This document shows positions 55,740 to 64,000 of a stretch of DNA of 64,000 bases, piece by piece. The stretch comes from Larix kaempferi (lineage: Eukaryota > Streptophyta > Pinopsida > Pinales > Pinaceae). Every line of letters begins with the position of its first letter. The first letter of the stretch is position 1. The notes under the pieces were generated by a model. That model was not told the origin of the DNA. It worked only from the letters and a program-made list of their open reading frames with translations, and did not search any database. A program made the translations under genes and the position numbers. Location: positions 6,352,501-6,416,500 of the forward strand of contig BSBM01000050.1 of the NCBI GenBank assembly GCA_027924585.1, read 5' to 3'.

Positions 55740-57623
55740 GTGGCTTCAAGAAGACCAAGAACCAGATCAAATCCTCAAAGGCCACCAGTGACACCTGTTT
55801 CAGATCCCGAACAGATTAGAAGGAGAGGAAGTACTACGCAGAGACAGATTTCCAGATCCACAAGGCGAACTACATCAGGCCTTACCAGAGGTATTTCTTC
55901 GGTCTCATCAGATGAAACTACTTTTGAATCTCCATTTTCTGAAGCAGCTAGTTCTCAAGAAACTATAAGTAGAGCAAAAGATTTATGGGCCCAAGTATCC
56001 TCATCCGTTTCTGCTGCCCAAGTCCCTAGCCCTAATTCTGCTACCCGAGCTGACCTAGGAAAAGAAATCCTAGAATCCATCAAAGAAGAAGGTTGTTCCT
56101 CCTACCTACAGCCCTCACTGGCTGAACCAGAAGAGAAGTACCCCTTTGTTTACACCAACGTACTTGCCATTGAAAACATATTTCAGGACCTTTTAGACCA
56201 GCTTGAGCAAAGGCTGTCCTCTTTACTTGCACAGTCCAGTAAGAAAACCGATTTCCCAGAACAACCATCAATCTGTTTCACCCCCATTTTTGGTGACTCC
56301 ACTGAAACAAAACCTCCACTTTCATTGTTGCCTATACCTCCTCAGCTACCGTCCACACCCAAATTGCTTTCTACCATCCCTTTAGTACCAAAACCCACCA
56401 TGGTTGTCCCTCTGACCAAAATGGAGAAGATCCTCCTTGCTAGGTATGCCCCTCTAAATTTGCCTAATCCCCTTTCTGCTATGCCTACTGGATATTACCA
56501 AAAATATATGCCTAAATTCACCGGGGAGGGGGATTTTACAGCCGAGGAGCACTTGGAGGCATTTTATAGCTATGCTGAGAATATAAATATCGAACACGAA
56601 GATGTATGGACTAGAGTGTTTGTGCAAAGTTTGGATGGTCAGGCAAGAAAATGGTTTAAAGAACTACCCGCTGGATCAATAGATGACATCGAGGCCCTGG
56701 ATGAATTGTTTTTGAAACATTGGGGGGAAAGAAGAGACCACCTTTATTATCTCACAGAATTTGATAATTTGAAGAGAGAAAGTGGCGAGTCTGTGTCAGC
56801 TTTCACAAAGAGGTTTAATAAAATGTTTAGCAAAATCCTTGTTGAAATCAAACCTACGGATACCTCTGCCAGGATCACTTACGCCAATGCTTTTGACCCT
56901 GATTTTTGTCTTCATCTCCGAGAAAGAAGAGTTTCCTCTTTACTGCTCATGCAAGATGCTGCACTCAAAGTTGATTCAAACATGGTTGCATCTAAGATCC
57001 TCAAAGGGAAAATCAACAAGAAAAGGCAGACCCCAGATTCCTCCTCCTCATCAAGAACTAACCTGGAAAAAATGGCTAAAATGTTGGACAGCCTGACCTC
57101 CGAAATGTCTAAGTTAAAATTGCAAGCCCAGCCATCTGCGAGAAGTAAAGGACCGAATGAGTTTGTTCCCAGGAACACCAATGCCCCCCCTTGCAGAAGA
57201 AATGGCTCACAGGTTCCGACCCTCCAGAGAGACAGGAATCCTCCTGAAGAACAAAGGATCAGAGCCCCTTTCCAGCATGCAGTTTTAGAAGAAGAGCAGG
57301 AACTCAGTCAGGGAGAAGCAGAAGGAGAAGACAATGTCAACTGCATGGAGGATAAGGTTGACCTCACCTTCCTGACACAATCTGATTATGAGGAAGCCCT
57401 CATGAATGAACAAATCACCGAGGAATCACTGTATCAGGATGATGATCAAAGGAGCTATGATTTGAGGTCCAGGACTGTTGCTAAGAAACCTTTAACCCTT
57501 GCTCCTGGGAAGAAGACTCCCGCCCCCACGAAGCAGCCTACTGCTCCTACAAAACAGTCTGTCACTCTGTCAAAACAGCAGCCTGTTGCTCCTGCAAAAC
57601 AGGTTATCGCTCTTGCAAAATAG
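55740..57623 (+). CDS. Gag of element G
   Basis: 627 uninterrupted codons; the first possible initiator is GTG at 55740, so the real ATG may have been lost. N-terminal part is Arg/Ser/Thr-rich (MASRRPRTRSNPQRPP). The capsid core at about residues 255-420: YMPKFTGEGDFTAEEHLEAF, WTRVFVQSLDGQARKWFKEL, LDELFLKHWGERRDHLYYLT, ESVSAFTKRFNKMF (retrotransposon gag signature). The C-terminus is an imperfect repeat of P-T-K-Q/P-A-K-Q (about residues 590-627) rather than a zinc knuckle; none was seen. The stop at 57621 (TAG) is followed by the same frame, so Gag may once have run further. Confidence 0.88.
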   Translation: MASRRPRTRSNPQRPPVTPVSDPEQIRRRGSTTQRQISRSTRRTTSGLTRGISSVSSDETTFESPFSEAASSQETISRAKDLWAQVSSSVSAAQVPSPNSATRADLGKEILESIKEEGCSSYLQPSLAEPEEKYPFVYTNVLAIENIFQDLLDQLEQRLSSLLAQSSKKTDFPEQPSICFTPIFGDSTETKPPLSLLPIPPQLPSTPKLLSTIPLVPKPTMVVPLTKMEKILLARYAPLNLPNPLSAMPTGYYQKYMPKFTGEGDFTAEEHLEAFYSYAENINIEHEDVWTRVFVQSLDGQARKWFKELPAGSIDDIEALDELFLKHWGERRDHLYYLTEFDNLKRESGESVSAFTKRFNKMFSKILVEIKPTDTSARITYANAFDPDFCLHLRERRVSSLLLMQDAALKVDSNMVASKILKGKINKKRQTPDSSSSSRTNLEKMAKMLDSLTSEMSKLKLQAQPSARSKGPNEFVPRNTNAPPCRRNGSQVPTLQRDRNPPEEQRIRAPFQHAVLEEEQELSQGEAEGEDNVNCMEDKVDLTFLTQSDYEEALMNEQITEESLYQDDDQRSYDLRSRTVAKKPLTLAPGKKTPAPTKQPTAPTKQSVTLSKQQPVAPAKQVIALAK

Positions 57624-58290
57624 CAGCAAAGACCATCCCAGCCAGCTGCCTCGGATCCTGGCCAACTTACAGCTCTAGCCCAACAGACAAGAATCCCTGA
57701 CAAGTTGCCCTACTCCTCCAATCTTGAAACTGAGATTTAGAAAATAAAAATCCCTTTTCCACTAATCGAGCTGATGAAAAATGATTCCTTCAAGTCATCC
57801 ATACTGAAATCCCTCCAGCCAAAAGCACCCGTAGATGCTGACTTTGTGAATTTACAAGACGATAATCCTACAGTAACCCTAGGTCCCATGGTTGAAGAAC
57901 AGGATGGGTCCTACCCACCTTTTTATATATCCTTAAACATCCATGACAAAATTCTTCACAATTGCTTACTCAACTCAAAAGCCTCTCACAACCTCATGCC
58001 TAAAGCTATGATGGACGAACTTGGGCTTAGCATCACAAAACCCTACCATGATCTATTCTCTTTTGATTTCAGAAGTTAGATGCCTGGGCCTCATAAAGGA
58101 TCTTGTCATAAACCTGACTCAGTTGCCTTCGAAAAGTATGGTAATGGATGTAGTGGTTTCTACCATCCCACCGAAGTTTGGTATCCTATTGTCCCGGTCA
58201 TGGAGCAAGCGGCTAGGGGGTACCCTACAGATGGATCTGACTTATACTACCATTCCTATGTTTGGAGGAGAAACTAAAAGGCTCTATAGG
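57624..58290 (+). pseudogene. Retropepsin of element G
   Basis: 57774-58079 reads LGPMVEEQDGSYPPFYISLN and CLLNSKASHNLMPKAMMDEL. The active site N-S-K-A-S stands where D-S-G-A-S is expected; both differences fit G to A changes. After a frameshift near 58070 the frame goes on (58080-58290) as RCLGLIKDLVINLTQLPSKS and KFGILLSRSW, the LL.R.W end of PR. Defective. Confidence 0.82.
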
Positions 58291-58379
58291 GAAAACCGGT
58301 TGGCTTATGTCATCGGCAATGAGAAGAATTCTGTAAACCATCCCATCTACGCAGTAGATACAGATTTTGGGGAATGCAT

Positions 58380-58925
58380 CCTGCAAATAGATGAAGAACA
58401 GCCAGCCCCTTTGCAGCTCACCAAGCCCACTGGCCAGCCACCTGAGGAAGTAACCACTGCTGTGTGGAGCATGTTTTTTTATGGTTCCAGTACCGAGGCT
58501 TCAGCAGGTGCAGGTGTAGTCTTGATCTCTCCTCTGAAGGATGTTACACATTTATCTTATAAACTGGAATTCAAGACCACAAATAATATAGCAGAGTACG
58601 AGGCTTTGTTGTTGGGAGTCAAGGCTGCCAAAGAAATGGGAATCATGTGCCCGAAGATTTTTGGTGATGCGGAGCTCATCATACAACAAGTAAATGGAAA
58701 TTATCAGGCAAAGAACGTCAGGCTGAAGTCATACAGAGATGAGGTATGGAAACTCAGATATTCCTTCATGTTTTTTTATATTTCTTATATCCCACGAACC
58801 ATGAACCACCTGGTCAATTCCCTTGCTGTCTCTGCTAGCACATTCATTCCTCCCATGCCTCCCAAGTTGAATTATGATATCCAAGTCAGGTACAGGCCAT
58901 CCCTACCCGACAATCAAATTTTGGA
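58380..58925 (+). pseudogene. Archaeal-type RNase H of element G, located between PR and RT
   Basis: In the frame 58021-58935: FFYGSSTEASAGAGVVLISP (usual FDGS, so Asp 1 is Tyr), TTNNIAEYEALLLGVKAAKE (Glu kept), KIFGDAELIIQQVNGNYQAK (Asp kept), PRTMNHLVNSLAVSAS (Asn where ADSLA-type Asp is usual). This is the Tat-type second RNase H, but it precedes RT, whereas in element C it follows INT. A frameshift at about 58920 separates it from RT. Two catalytic losses make it inactive in this copy. Confidence 0.85.
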
Positions 58926-60408
58926 AAGTTTTTGAGAATGATGATGAGCTCAGTAGGTTCCTCCAGGTTGTTGACGAATTTTCTGAGATGCACATTGACC
59001 AAGAGAACCTAAATATAGAAGAGTCTCATAAATCTAAATTGAAAGGGAAAATAGGCCAACATGACATTGTCCAATTACCAGGAAATCACATTCCTAGGGG
59101 CCTAGTACCTCTCGAAAGGCTTTTTGACCATAATGACATCCCCTTTAAACCTGTGAATGAGGAAAAAGACCCAGCTATCCATGAACAAAACATAGGCAGC
59201 CAAGATCACCCTAAATTCATAAATCTGTCCACGGAATTGACAGCTGATCAGCAGTCAGATTATTGCAACCTGGTAAAGAATTTTGCACATGTCCTGGCTT
59301 GGGAATACAGTGACCTGAAAACTTATGATGAAGACACCATTCAGCATAGAATTCCATTGGAAAAGGGCATCACCCCTTTTAAACAGAAGCTAAGGCCTAT
59401 CAACCCTCTCCTGTTACCTGTGATCGAGAGGGAAATAAAAAAGCTCCTTGATGCTAAGATCATAATCCCGCTGAGGTATTCTAAATGGGTCGCAAATTTA
59501 GTGATAGTAAGGAAGAAGAATGGTGAAGTCAGGTTATGTGTCGATTTCAGGAACCTAAACAAGGGCTCCCAAAAAGATAACTACCCTCTACCCAAGATGG
59601 AGCACTTACTGCAGAGAGTGTCAGCAGCTAGGGTCATGTCTTTTCTAGATGGCTTCTCGGGCTATAATCAAATTTCTATGCACCCCGATGATCAGGAGAA
59701 GATAGCCTTTACCACTCCCTGGGGTACCTTCATGTACGCCAAGATGCCGTTTGGATTGATGAATGTCGGGGCCACTTTTCAGAGGGCCATGGATATCACA
59801 TTTGTGGGGATTAAGGATAAGTTTTTCCTCATATACCTCAATGATATCACAGTATACTCAAACAGTCACGAGGAACATTTGCAGCACCTAAGAGAGGTCT
59901 TCCTGAAATGCAGACAATTTGGAATTTCTTTGAATCCCAAGAAGTCACAGTTTGGTCTTGGGGAGGGAAAGCTCCTAGGCCACATAGTTTCAGCACAGGG
60001 AGTAAGGATTGATCCAATTCGGGTCGAAGCGATTCAGAAGTTATATATACCAAGGTCGAAAAAGGATATCCAATCTTTCCTTGGTAAGATAAATTTCATC
60101 AGGAGATTTATTCCAAATTTTTGTGAGCTGGTAAAGCATATAACCTCCATGCTGAAAAAGGGAGCTGAAACCAAATGGACAGAACAGGCGAGACATTCTT
60201 TCGAAGCCATGAAACAGGCCATCATGGAGGCCTCTACTCTAGTCCGCCCAGATTACACCAAGGAGTTCTACATTTTCTCTTTCGCCTCCTGCGATACAGT
60301 GGCAGCAGTCTTGCTGCAGAAAGATGAAGAGGGGCTTGATCATCCGATTGCTTTTTTCAGCAAAACATTGAGGGATGTTGAACTGAAGTATGATCCCATA
60401 GAGAAATA
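58920..60408 (+). pseudogene. Reverse transcriptase and start of RNase H, element G
   Basis: Frame 58874-60409. Linker to about 59330, then RT: KQKLRPINPLLLPVIEREIK, WVANLVIVRKKNGEVRLCVD, FRNLNKGSQKDNYPLPKMEH, FLDGFSGYNQISMHPDDQEK, FMYAKMPFGLMNVGATFQRA, IYLNDITVYSNSHEEHLQHL, GHIVSAQGVRIDPIRVEAIQ. The catalytic box is Y-L-N-D, first Asp to Asn. RNase H begins EFYIFSFASCDTVAAVLLQK, HPIAFFSKTLRDVELKYDPI and stops at a TAG (60408). Confidence 0.93.
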
Positions 60409-60780
60409 GGCCTATGCTCTAATTAAATCATTAAAAGCATTCCGAATTTATATCCTGCATGCAAAGGTTATAACCTATGTCCCTTCAACTTCTGTGAAGG
60501 ATGTTCTAACTCAGCCTGACATTGATGGTAAGAGGGCCAAATGGATCGCCAAGCTGATCGAATTTGACATAGAGGTGAATCCCACCAAGTTAATAAAGGG
60601 CCAAGGTCTAGCCAAACTGATGGCTGAAGAGAATTGCAAACTGTTAGACATTAATTTCATCGGAACAAATTCTGAAAATTCGCCAACAGAAACAGCTGCA
60701 GCAGAACAATGTAACAGCCAACAGGTGGCTGAAAATCTGCTCTCATGTGAGTGGTATTCGAGTATCATTAATTTCCTGTA
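60409..60780 (+). pseudogene. RNase H C-terminal part and linker, element G
   Basis: Continues in frame after one stop: AYALIKSLKAFRIYILHAKV, VKDVLTQPDIDGKRAKWIAK, LIEFDIEVNPTKLIKGQGLA, the tether-like RH end. Stop at 60779. Confidence 0.85.
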
Positions 60781-62005
60781 AAATTTTGATGTTCCACCCA
60801 GGCTTAGTTCAACTCGGGCACGATCTCTCAAGCTTAAATCTGCAAAGTTCTGCATAAGTGGAAATCTGCTCTACTGGAAAGACCCTGCTGGAGTTCTGTT
60901 AAGGTTTTTGGACAAAGAAGAATCAGGTCAAGTCATGCATCATTTCCATTCAAGCATGAGTGGGGGTCATCACTACTGGAAAACTATTTCCCACGAGATT
61001 CTGAGGGCTGGGTACTATTGGCCTTGTCTGTTCTCTGACGTATACACTTTTGTGAAAACTTGTGACAAATGCCAAAGATTCACGGGAAAACAACAGCTGA
61101 AATCCCTCCCCTTGAAGCCTATTGTGGTAAATGGTCATTTCCAGCAATGGCGCCTTGACTTCATAGGGGATATCAATCCTTCATCCAGCGTTCAACACAG
61201 GTGGATCGTGGTAGCCACTGACTATTTCACCAAATGGATAGAGGCAATTCCCACCAGGAATGCTAACCATCAGGTTATCATCAAATTTCTATACGAAAAC
61301 ATCATCACCAGATTCGGTTGCCCAAAAAGGCTGCTAACTGATAATGCACCTGCTTTCAAAGATAAAGAGTTAGTCCACATGTGTGAATCAATGGGCATTT
61401 AGTTAGTTCACTCCACCCCCTACTACCCTTAAGGCAATGGCCTCGCTGAATCTTCCAATAAAAGTCTAGTCAGGATCATCAAAAAACTATTGGAGGAAAA
61501 TCAAAGGAGTTGGGATTCTAAGCTAAAATTTGCTCTCTGGGCTGACAGGGTGACAAATAAGAAATCTATAGGGACCTCTCCCTTCAGATTGGTTTATGGC
61601 ACCGATTCCATTTTCCCAGTCCAGTTAATCCTGCCAGTGACTAAATTCATTCAGGAGGAGCAAGACGAACCGAATGATATGGTGAGAAGAATGCTGGATT
61701 TGATTGAATTGCAGCAGACCAGAGAACAACTAGTGGAAAGGTCAAAAGCTCATCAGGAAAAAATAAAAGGTAATTTTGACAAGAAGGCCAAGATGGACAC
61801 TTTTTAGGTGGGGGACTAGGTATTGAAATGGGATGCCCCCAAGCAAGACAAAGGCAAACACGGCAAGTTTGATTCTCTCTGGACAGGTCCTGACGTGATA
61901 ACTCAGGAAAAGCAAAACAATACCTTTAACCTGCAAAGTCTGGAAGGTCAAGAGATGTTTGGTGGCCCGTTCAATGGGCGTTTCCTGAAACTTTATTTCG
62001 TCTGA
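60781..62005 (+). pseudogene. Integrase of element G
   Basis: Zinc part: HHFHSSMSGGHHYWKT and CDKCQRF (60908-61080). Core: WRLDFIGDINPSSS (Asp 1), LLTDNAPAFKDKE (Asp 2), then a TAG at 61400, and GNGLAESSNKSLVRI (Glu). C-terminal: SPFRLVYGTDSIFPVQLILP, GKHGKFDSLWTGPDVITQEK (GP motif), NGRFLKLYFV, stop at 62003-62005. Four stops break the frame (61400, 61430, 61805, 61817). No chromodomain and no antisense ORF follow. Confidence 0.92.
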
Positions 62006-62192
62006 GGCTTCATAGCCTGGTCACTGTAAATATCATTTTGTTTTCAGTTTTTTTTTTTTTTTTTGCAAATAACTCCATGCCCAATGGAACACTAAAAGTT
62101 AGAGTTAGAATTTTGGTTGTTTTAGGAAGGGCATTTGGTCTGCGGTTCTTGGAACCTTGCTGGGAGGTTTCCATCCCCAAGTAGGAGCCAGA
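62006..62192 (+). other. 3' UTR and polypurine-like tract of element G
   Basis: 187 bp including a T run (62048-62064); the end AAGTAGGAGCCAGA before TGTTATCT is purine-rich and is the likely PPT. Confidence 0.6.
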
Positions 62193-64000
62193 TGTTATCT
62201 CCTCAATAAACATTTAATTAAAATTATGAATAAAAAATAAAAATTAAAAAGATAATTTACATATATACATTAATTATCAATGAGTATTTATTTCGATACA
62301 TTTAATTAATAAAATGTATTTGTACATTGACACATTAATGAATTAAAGTCGGCTCTCAAAATTTAAACTGAAGATCATAACACAGCAATATAAATAATGT
62401 AAAAATCCGTGCAGCTTTTAATTGAGATATGTTTTCTCCTGAATATGGACTCAACTATGCAGTCCGAAACGCGTCGAGAACTTAAACTATACATAGGTAT
62501 CCAATCCCCCTTGAAGATAACTGCAACCTGTGAAAGCCTTAATGAAAAACCCTATTTTTGGTGGCTTATCAGGTGAAAGAAAATACGCTCTAGCTATTGA
62601 AAGGGTAAAATCACAGCGTGAGTTGTGGGGCAGTTTCAGTGGCTTGGGCGAACATGATGGTGTTCATTAGCCACCGAAAGGGCGGATACTTTTCGTAGCT
62701 CACCATCCAAAGATGGGTTGTTTACAGCCACCGAAAGCAAAGAGCACTGGTTAAGACCATTTTCTGGTGGCATACGGTGTCAACGGTGGATTATCGGCTG
62801 CCGAAAAGGAGTTGGCGTTGATCGACAGGCACGTCAAATCGGGGGTTTGGTCATATTACAGGGAATTCATCATGTCTTAGCCGCCGAAAGGGTCTTTTCG
62901 GCGAAAGCACGTTTTACCCCAAGGCGAGGCCAGACGCCACCGCCATGACTCTGACCAGATGGACCTCACTTCCTCTCCGCATAACAGCATTTCTAAAAAT
63001 TCGTTCCTCCAGTAAAATCATGCTGCATTAGCTATCATTACGCCCTCATGATTATCCACCTTTTCATACCGCTCGGAATCAATTCCCGAAAAGCCACACC
63101 ACCCTTTCTCTTTCACCCTCACCATGTCGTTCGAACGCATTTTCTGTCTGATTTCCCGTCTCTCCCTCAATCCTAAGTTTAACAGCAAGAGCCAGTGAGC
63201 AGGTTATCGATGAAGAAAGGAAGAGGGGCGGTTTTGAGGAAAGAGTTGAACGACATCTGCTACCTAGAGGTGCACCCCGAGGTATGTCAATTGTTCAAAA
63301 ATGTCAGCTGCTATAACTTCTGCAAAAAACTTCAGGGTTCTCATCAATAGGTGGCCGAAGCGTTTGCCCTCACGTTTGACGGCAGTAAGGCTGTGATAGG
63401 CAAGGAGGAATTCCAGGTGGATGAGGCCCTCATAGCCCAGGTAACAGAACTTCCAACAACCGGAGAAAACTGGTTTAAGACCACTGTCAAAAAGGATTTC
63501 GAATTTCAATCATACCTGAAATCGGAGCATAGGAACCTGGTTTGGAAAAAAGACATTCCTATGTCATATCTGGAGGATAAATGGCAGCTTTCATTGAAGT
63601 CCATTATGGTCTATATAACCTGTGAGGGCAGGTATAACAGGGTGCTAATTTACCATTTTAGACTACTGGATCACTTCACTGGCAATAGCTCTTTAAATCT
63701 CCCTTTCTACCTCCACGAGAGCCTCACCAAAATGGCACATCAAGTAAAATCCCAACCCACCAAAATTGCGGTAGATTGTACCGCCATGGTCTGATCAAAG
63801 TCTTGGTCTCTGAGTTATTGTAGAGGAAAAGCATGAACTAGGCTTTCTTTCTATTCTGGAGTGGGTTCAAAACAAAATTATAGCCGGAGGATGGAAAGAA
63901 ATCTTCCACCCCTATAAGTGGGAAAAGGAAGAGGAGGGCTATTCATTTAATTCAAACCGAACCCCTTTCCTCAGATCCAAAGGTGAAGAAATCCAAAAGG
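62193..64000 (+). repeat. 3' LTR of element G, partial (cut by the window end)
   Basis: Shares the first 21 bases with the 5' LTR, then differs completely for about 330 bp (very A/T-rich, with ATTTAATTAA words) before alignment resumes at about 62549. It repeats inverted-word cluster 1 and the first part of the LTR ORF. One extra block of about 40 bp near 63035-63080 is absent from the 5' LTR. Confidence 0.88.
63210..64000 (+). pseudogene. Second copy of the LTR-resident ORF, incomplete
   Basis: ATG at 63210; same protein as 53029-54525. Its stops are at other places (TAG 63348 where the other copy has CAG; another TAG near 63825), and one base is missing near 63770 (GCGGTAGATTG versus GCAGGCAGATTG), shifting the frame. 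The first-copy stop at 53149 is a Lys codon here. Confidence 0.8.

Larger units (their letters stand above)
52195..64000 (+). mobile_element. Element G: large Ty3/gypsy element with an ORF inside its 3.4 kb LTR
   Basis: LTR (52195-55601), PBS of the tRNA-Asp type, gag (55740-57623), PR, archaeal-type RNase H, RT, RH, INT (to 62005), PPT, 3' LTR from 62193 to beyond the window. Target duplication on the left would be GTACC (52190-52194). RT/INT and the extra RNase H resemble Tat; the primer site is the kind known from Athila. Several catalytic codons are damaged, so it is defective. Confidence 0.9.

Noticed and set aside
62010-62213. Minus frame starting MFIEEIT, also seen at 52215
   Set aside because: The shared start is just the first bases of the G LTR read backwards (TGTTTATTGAGGAGATAAC); it is not a repeated peptide of the LINE.

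Overview
The window looks like a piece of a large, repeat-rich seed-plant genome. I see no ordinary host gene, rRNA or tRNA gene; nearly every stretch that can be named belongs to a retrotransposon. Evidence for a plant: Ty3/gypsy elements of the Tat type (extra archaeal-type RNase H, antisense plant-mobile-domain-like ORF), a chromodomain-bearing Ty3/gypsy element, a plant L1-type LINE with C-terminal RNase H, tRNA-derived SINEs and a tRNA-Asp type primer site. The species cannot be told; a conifer-like giant genome is a guess.

Layout. (1) 1-9700, minus strand: old Tat-like family A/B; a single LTR (5100-6063) carries a PPT-like tract on one side and a gag leader on the other, a tandem-recombinant structure. 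(2) 9722-10022: microsatellite block. (3) about 11060-19102, plus strand: decayed chromodomain Ty3/gypsy element E (gag, PR, RT, RH, INT, chromodomain, PPT, 2.5 kb LTR), with a solo LTR (F, 12421-13442) nested in PR and flanked by a 5-bp target duplication. (4) 19103-25036: repeats, a SINE, microsatellites and a minus-strand INT remnant. (5) 25037-48128, minus strand: Tat-like element C (LTR, PBS, gag, PR, RT, RH, INT, aRNH, antisense spliced ORF, PPT region, truncated 3' LTR). Nested in its gag, with a perfect 5-bp target duplication, is the young non-autonomous element D (36011-44893), whose LTRs differ at only two positions by eye. D carries only a gag-PR ORF plus a 2.2 kb array of inverted word pairs. 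(6) 48129-49339: flank with a 105-bp SINE. (7) 49340-52194, minus strand: 5'-interrupted LINE. (8) 52195-64000+, plus strand: large element G inserted in the LINE; 3.4 kb LTRs that contain their own ORF, tRNA-Asp type PBS, gag, PR, aRNH, RT, RH, INT, and a partial 3' LTR running out of the window.

The most unusual signal is structural. Five LTR families (A/B, C, D, F, G) carry, upstream of the LTR TATA box, pairs of short inverted words held mostly 18-26 nt apart. The word differs between families but the pairing is kept. In the D array and in the G LTR the word changes from unit to unit and its partner changes with it (covariation). Three Tat-like families repeat such words in the leader downstream of the PBS. 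Other points: an antisense ORF with a phase-1 intron at the same place in two elements, an ORF inside a 3.4 kb LTR, and two different positions of the extra RNase H (after INT in C, between PR and RT in G).

All calls come from reading the sequence by eye; no database search or alignment program was run.
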